DNA of 5,927 nt from Alphaproteobacteria bacterium. Its GTDB lineage: Bacteria > Pseudomonadota > Alphaproteobacteria > Sphingomonadales > Sphingomonadaceae. Below the pieces are notes generated by a model that ran no database searches, was not told the origin of the DNA, and was given only the letters and a program-made list of their open reading frames with translations. Positions 1 to 5,552 of this stretch are shown one piece after another (position 1 is the stretch's first letter; each line of letters starts with the position of its first letter). A program made the translations under genes and the position numbers. The DNA lies in the NCBI GenBank assembly GCA_020249025.1, contig JADCGM010000082.1, forward strand, positions 1 to 5,927. The letters run 5' to 3'.

Positions 1-948
1 CAGCGTCAGCGGATTGAGCCCGAAGGCGTCGGTGACGATGGCGACCGGCTGGTCCTTCTCGACCTCCGCCCCGAGCGCCACGAGCAGCCGCGCGATGCCG
101 CCGCGCGGCGTGCGCACGACGGTGATGGCATTGGCCTCATAGGTGTCGGCGGGCGGCGTCACCGCGCCCTCGATCATGCGCAGATCGATCATGAGGTTGC
201 GCACCCCGGCGACGCCGCGCGCGACCATCTCGGGATCGAAGGCGTCGGGCTTGCCGAGTTCCAGCGTGATCGACGGGATGCCGACCCGGTTCAGCTCGTT
301 CTCGACGGTGCCCTTCTCGCCCGGATCGAGCTTGATGATGTCGGGGCGCATCAGCCGCGCGATCTCCTGCGGCCGGCCGGCCTCGGCGAAGGCGTAGAGC
401 ACATAGGCCGTGCCGCGCGACTGGGTGTGAAGATCGACCGCGGTATCGGCGTTGGGCCGGAAGATGCGGTTCCACAGCCGCCCGGCGTAACGCCGCGCCG
501 GATCGTCAGCGGCTTCGTCGCCCGGCATCACCCGATTGAGGTTGAGCCCGGGCGCCGCGACGCTTGAAAACTCGCGCTGGCCCTGAAGCAGACCCGGCGT
601 GTTGACGCCCGGTACAGCGGTGACGGTGCCGACGAGCGCCTTCGGATCGAGCGTTGCGACAAGCCGGTGGATGACGTCGATGCCGTTCAGCTCGTCGCCG
701 TGGACCGCGGCGGTCAGCAGCAGCTTCGGCCCCGGCCTGGCGCCGCGCACGACGACGACGGGCACATACCAGCCGTGGCCGAGCGCGGTGTCGCCGGCGC
801 GGAACCAGAAGCGGTAGGTGCCGGTCTTGAGCGCCGCCGCATCGAGCCGGTCGATGACGGGCACGCCGTCGACGCGGTCCCCGGTAAAGCGCGTCTGCGC
901 CTCAGCCGGGGCTGCCGCGATCAGCAGCGCAAGCAGCAGCGCCTTCAT
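1..948 (-). CDS. Exported AstE/AspA-family zinc deacylase (M14-like), C-terminus cut by window edge
   Basis: The frame stays open from ATG at 948 to the window edge, giving 316 residues without a stop. Residues 1-17 form a signal peptide (MKALLLALL core, likely cut after AEA), so the enzyme should act in the periplasm. The succinylglutamate desuccinylase/aspartoacylase fold is recognised from zinc ligands H83 and E86 in HGDE, H174 in VDLHTQS, the substrate-binding N138-R139 in NLNRVMPG, and the probable catalytic E230 in TLELG. Residues from about 270 form the C-terminal beta domain typical of this family. Such enzymes cleave amide-linked acyl groups from amino acids or related small molecules; the substrate here is unknown. 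The start overlaps the stop of the epoxide hydrolase gene (ATGA, 945-948) and has no clear ribosome binding site, which suggests translational coupling. Probably only a few tens of C-terminal residues are missing. A true carboxypeptidase is less likely. The family is secure, the substrate is not. Confidence 0.9.
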   Translation of the reverse strand, partial: MKALLLALLIAAAPAEAQTRFTGDRVDGVPVIDRLDAAALKTGTYRFWFRAGDTALGHGWYVPVVVVRGARPGPKLLLTAAVHGDELNGIDVIHRLVATLDPKALVGTVTAVPGVNTPGLLQGQREFSSVAAPGLNLNRVMPGDEAADDPARRYAGRLWNRIFRPNADTAVDLHTQSRGTAYVLYAFAEAGRPQEIARLMRPDIIKLDPGEKGTVENELNRVGIPSITLELGKPDAFDPEMVARGVAGVRNLMIDLRMIEGAVTPPADTYEANAITVVRTPRGGIARLLVALGAEVEKDQPVAIVTDAFGLNPLTL

Positions 949-2093
949 GCCGGCAGCGCGCCGACGAACTTGCGCAGATCGGCGAGGAACAGCTCGGGCT
1001 CCTCGAGGCTGGCGAAATGGCCGCCGCGCGGCATGTCGGTCCAGTGCACGATTTTGTAGCCGCGCTCGGCCATCGGGCGCGGCGGGAAGGCGAGCAGGTC
1101 CTTCGGGAAGGCAGCGACGCCGGTCGGCACCTCGATGCGGCGGCCGGCGGGAATCGAGAAGCCGCCCTCGATGAACATGCCGGCGTAGATCCAGGTCGCG
1201 GTGTGGAAGCTCCGCGACGTCAGATAGATCATGATGTTGGTGAGCATCGTGTCCATCGGGAATGGGTAGGTCTCGACGGTCGGGCCGCCCGGGATGTCGG
1301 ACCAGCCGGCAAACTTTTCGGCGAGCCACGCGGCGACGCCCATCGGGCTGTCCATCATCGCATAGGCAAGGCTCTGCGGCTTGGTGCCCTGAAGCTGCAG
1401 ATACGCGGTCTCGCGCTCGCGGATGCCGATCGCCTTCTGCAGCCACGCTTCCTCGGCGGGCGTCGTCGGACGCATGTCGGCGGGGCGCAGGCCGAAGCCG
1501 TTGATGTGGAGCGCGGTGACGCGCGCGCTGTCGAGGCCGATCCAGCCGCCGATGACGCAGCCCCAGTCGCCGCCCTGATAGATGAAGCGCTCATAGCCGA
1601 GCACGCCCATCAGCTTGTCGTAGAGCCCGGCCACCGCGCGCGGCCCCATCGGGAACTCGGGCTTGTCGGACCAGGCGTAGCCGGGAAGCGACGGCGCGAC
1701 GACATGGAAGGCGGGCGCGGCCGGGTCCTCGGGCTCGGCGAGGCGCTCGATGAGTGCGTCGAATTCGAGGATCGACCCCGGCCAGCCGTGCGCGATGAGC
1801 AGCGGCCGGGCATTGGGGCGCGACGAGCGCTTGTGCACCGCGTGAAGGCGGAAGCCGGGCTCGACCTCGACGCGCACCTGCGGATGGCGGTTGAGCCGCG
1901 CGACCGCGGCCGGCCAGTCGAAACGCTCCAGCCAGTGGGTGCGCAGCGCCTCCAGATAGGCGCGGTTGGCGCCGAAGTTCCAGCCGGCGCCCTTCGGCTC
2001 CTCGAAGAAGCGGAAGGCGGCGACGCGGTCGCGGATCCACGCCGCTTCCTCTTCGGCGATCGGGATGGTGAAGGGCTCGACGTCGGTGGTCAC
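945..2093 (-). CDS. Epoxide hydrolase, EHN domain plus alpha/beta hydrolase (microsomal type)
   Basis: Predicted to add water to an epoxide through a covalent ester intermediate, giving a vicinal diol. From the GTG at 2093 the protein has 382 residues, normal for bacterial members. An N-terminal EHN domain (from about residue 7, PFTIPI, to about 110) precedes the alpha/beta-hydrolase core. Visible residues are the oxyanion motif HGWPGS (102-107), nucleophile D176 in GGDWG, candidate ring-opening tyrosines Y231 (AYLQLQGTKP) and Y303, charge-relay acid D332 in FPKDL, and general-base H359 in RGGHFASLEEPE. The whole triad is intact. There is no signal peptide, so it is probably cytoplasmic. GTG 2093 is chosen because GGAG lies 8 nt upstream; an in-frame TTG at 2111 would add six residues but has a poorer site. 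It lies about 207 nt after the GMC gene on the same strand, separated by a structured repeat, and overlaps the next gene by 4 nt. Natural substrate unknown. Confidence 0.94.
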   Translation of the reverse strand: MTTDVEPFTIPIAEEEAAWIRDRVAAFRFFEEPKGAGWNFGANRAYLEALRTHWLERFDWPAAVARLNRHPQVRVEVEPGFRLHAVHKRSSRPNARPLLIAHGWPGSILEFDALIERLAEPEDPAAPAFHVVAPSLPGYAWSDKPEFPMGPRAVAGLYDKLMGVLGYERFIYQGGDWGCVIGGWIGLDSARVTALHINGFGLRPADMRPTTPAEEAWLQKAIGIRERETAYLQLQGTKPQSLAYAMMDSPMGVAAWLAEKFAGWSDIPGGPTVETYPFPMDTMLTNIMIYLTSRSFHTATWIYAGMFIEGGFSIPAGRRIEVPTGVAAFPKDLLAFPPRPMAERGYKIVHWTDMPRGGHFASLEEPELFLADLRKFVGALPA

Positions 2094-2120
2094 GCTGGAA
2101 TCTCCGGTCAACTCAAGCTC

Positions 2121-2143
2121 GAGCGCCCCGAGCCGGGGCGCTC
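2121..2143. repeat. Perfect 10-bp-stem hairpin before the epoxide hydrolase gene
   Basis: GAGCGCCCCG (2121-2130) pairs perfectly with CGGGGCGCTC (2134-2143) around the loop AGC. On the minus-strand transcript it ends 27 nt before the preferred GTG start of the epoxide hydrolase. No T tract follows it on the minus strand, and only a weak pyrimidine run (CTTCTTA) follows on the plus strand, so it is not a convincing intrinsic terminator. It may influence mRNA processing or initiation, or be the edge of the neighbouring repeat. Confidence 0.7.
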
Positions 2144-2150
2144 CTTCTTA

Positions 2151-2284
2151 CTCCCCTCCCTTGAGGGAGGGGTAGGGGAGGGTGCACCGGCTGCGACGAC
2201 AGCCGTGCTTCGTCCGGAAACCGGGTTCGGCTGTCTTCGCAGCCGACGCCCCCGCCCCCGGCCCCTCCCCGTCGGGGAGGGGAG
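2151..2284. repeat. Structured extragenic palindromic element, about 134 bp
   Basis: The ends are perfect 10-bp inverted repeats, CTCCCCTCCC (2151-2160) and GGGAGGGGAG (2275-2284). Inside, CGGCTGCGACGACAGCCG (2188-2205) and CGGCTGTCTTCGCAGCCG (2228-2245) are inverted copies matching at 17 of 18 positions around a 22-nt loop; each arm can also fold alone as a 6-bp hairpin. Compact end hairpins are at 2153-2172 (8-bp stem, TTGA loop) and 2262-2282 (9-bp stem, GTC loop). It fills most of the gap between the GMC and epoxide hydrolase genes and has no coding potential of its own. The nested symmetry resembles dispersed REP/MITE-like elements of GC-rich alphaproteobacteria; multicopy status is inferred, not seen. 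Confidence 0.7.
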
Positions 2285-2300
2285 AATGAGGTGCGGCGCC

Positions 2301-3920
2301 TTACGCCGCCAGCTGCTGCTTGCCCGCGGCGAGGATCAGGTCGCTGGCCTTTTCGGCGATCATGATCGTCGGGGCGTTGGTGTTGCCGCTGACGAGCGTC
2401 GGCATGACGCTGGCGTCGATGACGCGCAGTCCCTCGACTCCGCGAACGCGCAGCTCGGGATCGAGCACGCTCGCCGGGTCCGCGCCCATGCGGCAGGTGC
2501 CGACCGGGTGGTAGATCGTCTCCGCCCAGTCGCGGATCGCGGCGATCATCTCCTCGCGCGAATTGACGCCGTCGCCCGGCCAATATTCCTTGCCGCGATA
2601 GGGATCGAAGGCTGGCGACCGCGCGATCTTGCGGGTGATCTCGATCCCGGCGAGCAGAGTCTCGATGTCGGCGGGGGCGGACAGATAGTCGGGGTCGATC
2701 ACCGGATGCGCCGCCGGATCGGGCGAGGCGAGCGTGATCTGGCCGCGGCTTTCGGGCCGCACCTGACAGACGTGCATCTGGAAGCCGTGTCCCGGATCGA
2801 GTCCGTCGCGCCCGTGCGGGTTCACGCGCGCGGCGACGAAGTGGATCTGGACGTCCGGCGCCGACAGGCCGGGGCGCGTCGAGAAGAAGGCGCCGGCGGG
2901 CGTCGGGATGTAGCTTCCCGAGCCGTCCTTGCGGAACACCCAGTTGAGCAGCGCGCCGATCTTCGCGGTGAACGCGGCGTTGCCATTGAGCGTGATCGGC
3001 TGCAGGCATTCCCACTGCAGGATCACGTCGAGATGATCCTGCAGGTTGCGCCCGACCTCGGGGCTGTCGGCGACGACCGGGATGCCGAGCGACTGGAGAT
3101 GCGCGGCCGGGCCGACGCCCGACATCATCAGCAGCTGAGGCGAGTTGATCGCGCCGCCGGACAGCAGGATCTCGCGGCCCTGCACGGTCTCGCTGCGCCC
3201 ACCGCGGCGGATGGCGACCCCCGTCGCCCGCTTGCCGTCGAACACCACGCGCTCCACGAGGACGCCGGTCATCACGGTGAGGTTGGGGCGCGACAGCACC
3301 GGCGTCAGATAGCCCTTCGCCGCCGACCAGCGGCTGCCGTCCTTGGTCGTCGAATCATAATAGCCGCCGCCTTCCATCTGCGGCCCGTTGAAGTCCGACG
3401 TGCGGCCGATACCCGCCTCGTCGCAGGCGTCGATGAAGGCTTCGGTGAGCGGGTGCGGGAGCACGCGTGTCGAGGTGTGCAGCGGCCCATCGCCGCCATG
3501 CCAGTCGCAGGCCCCGCGCTCGGAGCTTTCGGCGCGCCGGAAATAGGGGAGGACGTCGGCCCAGCCCCAGCCGGTGCACCCGAGCTGTGACCAGTGGTCG
3601 TAGTCGCTGCCGTGGCCGCGGATATAGACCATGCCGTTGATCGACGAGGAGCCGCCGAGCGCCTTGCCGCGCGGCCAGTAGAGCTTCCGGCCGTTGAGGT
3701 GCCGCTGCGGCGCGGTCCAGTAGTTCCAGTTGGACTTGTGCGCCTTCTCGGGCGGCAGGATCTCGGCGATGCCGGCGGGCATATGGAACATCATGCCCTT
3801 GTCCCGGCTGCCCGCCTCCAGCAGGAGCACGCGCTTCGTCGGATCGGCGGACAGGCGATTGGCGAGAACGCAACCGGCGCTGCCCGCGCCGACGATGATG
3901 TAGTCGTAGATGTCGGCCAT
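2301..3920 (-). CDS. GMC-family FAD-dependent alcohol/choline-type dehydrogenase
   Basis: Predicted flavoprotein that oxidises an alcohol to an aldehyde or ketone. The 539-residue length is normal for bacterial GMC dehydrogenases. Visible elements are the N-terminal dinucleotide motif GAGSAG (11-16) with ribose-binding E35 in LLLEAG, the first GMC signature RGKALGGSSSINGMVYIRG (84-102), the second signature GAINSPQLLMMSGVG (256-270), and the C-terminal catalytic H471 in YHPVGTCRMG and N515 in GNTNAPT. There is no signal peptide. ATG 3920 is chosen because GGGGAG lies 9 nt upstream and the protein then opens directly into the FAD strand (DYIIVGAG); a TTG at 3989 in the same frame would add 23 non-homologous-looking residues. 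It lies 97 nt after the PF10118 gene on the same strand. Automated annotation may call it choline dehydrogenase, but no osmoprotection genes (BetB, BetI, BetT) are visible, so a catabolic alcohol dehydrogenase of the AlkJ or polyethylene-glycol dehydrogenase type fits better. Substrate unknown. Confidence 0.94.
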   Translation of the reverse strand: MADIYDYIIVGAGSAGCVLANRLSADPTKRVLLLEAGSRDKGMMFHMPAGIAEILPPEKAHKSNWNYWTAPQRHLNGRKLYWPRGKALGGSSSINGMVYIRGHGSDYDHWSQLGCTGWGWADVLPYFRRAESSERGACDWHGGDGPLHTSTRVLPHPLTEAFIDACDEAGIGRTSDFNGPQMEGGGYYDSTTKDGSRWSAAKGYLTPVLSRPNLTVMTGVLVERVVFDGKRATGVAIRRGGRSETVQGREILLSGGAINSPQLLMMSGVGPAAHLQSLGIPVVADSPEVGRNLQDHLDVILQWECLQPITLNGNAAFTAKIGALLNWVFRKDGSGSYIPTPAGAFFSTRPGLSAPDVQIHFVAARVNPHGRDGLDPGHGFQMHVCQVRPESRGQITLASPDPAAHPVIDPDYLSAPADIETLLAGIEITRKIARSPAFDPYRGKEYWPGDGVNSREEMIAAIRDWAETIYHPVGTCRMGADPASVLDPELRVRGVEGLRVIDASVMPTLVSGNTNAPTIMIAEKASDLILAAGKQQLAA

Positions 3921-3951
3921 GCGGCGACGCTCCCCGGATCGATTTTGCCGC

Positions 3952-3981
3952 AGCTTAGGGGGCGCGGGGCAGGGGCGACAA
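3952..3981 (-). promoter_or_regulatory. Weak promoter-like pair upstream of the GMC gene
   Basis: Read on the minus strand, TTGTCG (3981-3976) and TAAGCT (3957-3952) are separated by 18 nt and sit about 30 nt before the GMC start. Matches to the sigma-70 consensus are partial. The 97-nt gap between the two genes leaves room for a separate promoter, but read-through from the PF10118 gene is equally possible; no convincing terminator is seen between them. Confidence 0.2.
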
Positions 3982-4020
3982 CCTATCAAGGCGGGGGGAG
4001 TTGGGGCGACCCGCGCCGCC

Positions 4021-4878
4021 TCAGGCCGCCAGCTTCTCCGGCATGGCGAGGCCGTACTTGGCCTCGGCGGCGCGGAGCAGGTCGCGGTCGTCGTGGTCCC
4101 ACGGGTGGAAGCCCGGGCGGAAGTAGCTGAGCCACAGCCAGAACACGCGGCGCAGCGCGCCCGGACGGCCGAACAGATACCAGAACACCATCGCCTTGGC
4201 GCGCAGCCCGGTGATGCCGTCCTGCGCCAGCAGCGCCAGCGTGTCGCGGCTGCGGCCGCGCACGAAGTTCATGCTGACCTTCCAGAACACGAGGCTGCGG
4301 ATCATCCAGCGCTTGGCCGGCTTCAGGCCGCGGGTGACGTGCATGTAGGTGTCGAAGGCGACGGCCTTGTGCTCGACCTCCTCGATCGCATGCCAGACCC
4401 ACATGCGGCGGGCCTCCTCGGACGCGCCGGCGAAGGCGTCGCCGTCCTTCAGCATGCGGTGTGCGAAGATTGCGGTGAAATGCTCGAGCGCGACGGTGAC
4501 GCAGAGCTGCGCGACCGGGTGCTGCTGGCGCGACTCGGCGAGACGGTCGCGAACCCAGTCCTCCATCGCCTTGGTCTCGTAGCCGGCGTCGGAGACGGCG
4601 CGGTTGAAGGCGACATGCTCGCGGGTGTGGTGGACTTCCTGCTTGATGAAGTCGTCGATCTGGGCGGCGAGCGCCGGCGGCACCTGGTCGCGGAAGCGGC
4701 GGACCGATTCGATGAAGAAGGCCTCTCCCTGCGGGAAGGTCACCGACATCGCGTTGTGGAAGGCGGTTGCGACCGGGTCGCCGCCATACCACCAGCGGTC
4801 GCGGCGCTCGTTGCGGCCGAAGCGCAGATTGCGCGGCTGGATGACTAGGTCGGCGGGCGTGGCGGTCGCAGCGGTCAT
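4021..4878 (-). CDS. PF10118/COG3687 'predicted metal-dependent hydrolase', ferritin-like diiron pattern
   Basis: A 285-residue protein recognised as the family usually named predicted metal-dependent hydrolase (PF10118); its reaction is not established. Metal-ligand candidates come in the order E52 (QGEAFF), E81-x-x-H84 (QEVHH), E132 (ALEHF) and E167-x-x-H170 (EEVEH). This E, ExxH, E, ExxH order matches the four-helix diiron carboxylate (ferritin-like) proteins. Residues 190-205 and 226-253 are rich in W, F, L and R, so the C-terminal part could associate with the membrane; there is no signal peptide. ATG 4878 is preceded by GGGGA at about 7 nt. It is the first gene of the minus-strand run and diverges from the TetR regulator with a 62-nt gap holding an operator-like palindrome, so it is the most likely regulatory target. 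Family assignment is firm; hydrolase versus oxygenase or oxidase chemistry is open. Confidence 0.9.
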   Translation of the reverse strand: MTAATATPADLVIQPRNLRFGRNERRDRWWYGGDPVATAFHNAMSVTFPQGEAFFIESVRRFRDQVPPALAAQIDDFIKQEVHHTREHVAFNRAVSDAGYETKAMEDWVRDRLAESRQQHPVAQLCVTVALEHFTAIFAHRMLKDGDAFAGASEEARRMWVWHAIEEVEHKAVAFDTYMHVTRGLKPAKRWMIRSLVFWKVSMNFVRGRSRDTLALLAQDGITGLRAKAMVFWYLFGRPGALRRVFWLWLSYFRPGFHPWDHDDRDLLRAAEAKYGLAMPEKLAA

Positions 4879-4918
4879 TGGCGTGTCCCCGGCGGAGGGT
4901 TATGGGTCCGTGAGGGGC

Positions 4919-4947
4919 AGATTGGGAATTGTTGACATCGATGTCAA
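4919..4947 (-). promoter_or_regulatory. Candidate promoter of the PF10118 gene, -35 inside the operator
   Basis: On the minus strand the operator half-site supplies a perfect TTGACA (4947-4942), followed after 17 nt by CAATCT (4924-4919), a poor -10 match. Transcription would start near 4912 and give a leader of about 30-35 nt before ATG 4878. A repressor on the palindrome would cover this -35. The perfect -35 may simply be a by-product of the palindrome, hence the low confidence. Confidence 0.3.
4932..4947. promoter_or_regulatory. Perfect 16-bp palindrome, likely TetR operator
   Basis: TTGACATCGATGTCAA is identical to its own reverse complement and lies between the divergent PF10118 and TetR genes. 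Length and position fit a TetR-family dimer site. The regulator's ATG (4941-4943) is inside it, so binding would block the regulator's own gene as well as the divergent one. A weak plus-strand promoter-like pair, TTGGCG (4878-4883) and TATGGG (4901-4906) with 17-nt spacing, would place the regulator's transcript start just upstream of the palindrome. Binding by the adjacent regulator is inferred from position and symmetry. Confidence 0.7.
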
Positions 4948-5537
4948 TAGAGAAAGTCCGCATCCGGCGTTCGGCTGAGGAAGCGCGCGAACTCGCGATC
5001 GCCGCGGCGCGCGATCTGCTGCTTGCCGACGGCCCCGGCGCGGTGACCTTGAAGGCGGTCGCGGCGCGAATCGGGATGGGGCATGCGAACCTGCTCCATC
5101 ATTTCGGATCGGCGGCCGGCCTGCAGGCGGCGCTGATGGAGCGGATGATCGTCGAGACGGTGCAGCGGGTGGAGGGCGTCGTCGCGCGGCTGCGCGCCGG
5201 CGACGCGACTCCTCGGGAGATCGTCGACGTGGTGTTCGAGGCGCACACCCACCACGGCCTCGCGCGGCTGACGGCGTGGCTCAGCGCCAGTGGCGAGACC
5301 GAGCGGCTGAAGCCGCTGTTCGCGGTGCTGCCGGCGCTGTTGAAGGCGCTGGAGCAGGGCGCGACCCTGCCGCCGGACGAGGCGCGGCGGCGCATCGCCG
5401 ACATGGCGCTGCTGCTCATCCTCGCCGGATTGGGCGACGGGCTGATCGGGCCGCTGCTGCACGAGACGCTCGGCGACGAGGCCGGGCGGACGCGCGACGT
5501 GGTCGCCGCCGCGATGGAGCGCCTGATGGCGCGCTAG
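4941..5537 (+). CDS. TetR-family transcriptional regulator
   Basis: A 198-residue protein, typical TetR size. The N-terminal DNA-binding domain spans about residues 10-60: helix 1 includes AIAAARDLLLADG, then a helix-turn-helix at about 37-56 (LKAVAARIGMGHANLLHHFG), where NLLHHF corresponds to the usual LYyHF recognition-helix segment, followed by AAGLQAAL. The remaining 130 residues are helical and should hold the ligand pocket and dimer interface; no ligand can be read from them. The start is uncertain: ATG 4941 is preferred, but TTG at 4929 or 4932 is in frame (stop at 4911) and no strong ribosome binding site precedes the ATG. It diverges from the PF10118 gene and probably represses both that gene and itself through the palindrome at 4932-4947, with a hydrophobic substrate or intermediate as inducer (inference). 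The SDR gene converges on it from the other side. Confidence 0.92.
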   Translation: MSIEKVRIRRSAEEARELAIAAARDLLLADGPGAVTLKAVAARIGMGHANLLHHFGSAAGLQAALMERMIVETVQRVEGVVARLRAGDATPREIVDVVFEAHTHHGLARLTAWLSASGETERLKPLFAVLPALLKALEQGATLPPDEARRRIADMALLLILAGLGDGLIGPLLHETLGDEAGRTRDVVAAAMERLMAR

Positions 5538-5552
5538 GGGGGCAACCCCCTA
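5535..5552. terminator. Hairpin spanning both convergent stop codons
   Basis: TAGGGGG (5535-5541) pairs perfectly with CCCCCTA (5546-5552) around GCAA, a GNRA-type loop on the plus-strand RNA. The TAG of the TetR gene and the TAG of the SDR gene are the two outer ends of the stem. It may act as a bidirectional 3' end or RNA-stabilising hairpin. No U tract follows on either strand, so classical intrinsic termination is not well supported. Confidence 0.4.

Noticed and set aside
2121..2284. Hairpins as intrinsic terminator of the GMC transcript
   Set aside because: Stable stems are present, but none is followed by a T tract on the minus strand, so simple intrinsic termination is not supported.
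2151..2284. CRISPR array or tandem repeat
   Set aside because: The repeated units are inverted and occur as one pair rather than evenly spaced direct repeats, and no cas genes are present.
2113..3015. Minus-strand frame of 300 codons overlapping the C-terminal half of the GMC gene
   Set aside because: It is out of frame with the GMC gene, Arg-rich with no domain, and its end reads through the palindromic element. The GMC frame carries the family signatures to its last residues.
1017..3590. Plus-strand open frame of 857 codons across the epoxide hydrolase and GMC genes
   Set aside because: It is antisense to two genes with complete catalytic motifs and runs through the hairpin-rich gap between them. 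Its product is low-complexity, rich in R, A, H, D and G, with no recognisable domain. High GC at third codon positions commonly creates such long antisense frames.
3921..3989. 23-residue N-terminal extension of the GMC protein from a TTG start
   Set aside because: ATG 3920 has a good ribosome binding site and places the FAD motif at the usual distance from the N-terminus. The extension has no family resemblance.
3910..4848. Plus-strand open frame of 312 codons antisense to the PF10118 gene
   Set aside because: The opposite strand encodes a recognised family with intact metal ligands. This frame has no motif, and the composition expected of an antisense shadow.
4932..4960. TTGACA at 4932 as a plus-strand -35 for the TetR gene
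   Set aside because: A start point set by it would fall inside the coding region, and no -10-like sequence lies 16-18 nt downstream.
4944..5462. Minus-strand 172-codon frame opposite the TetR gene
   Set aside because: It is rich in Q, R and H with no domain, and lies antisense to a clear TetR helix-turn-helix protein.
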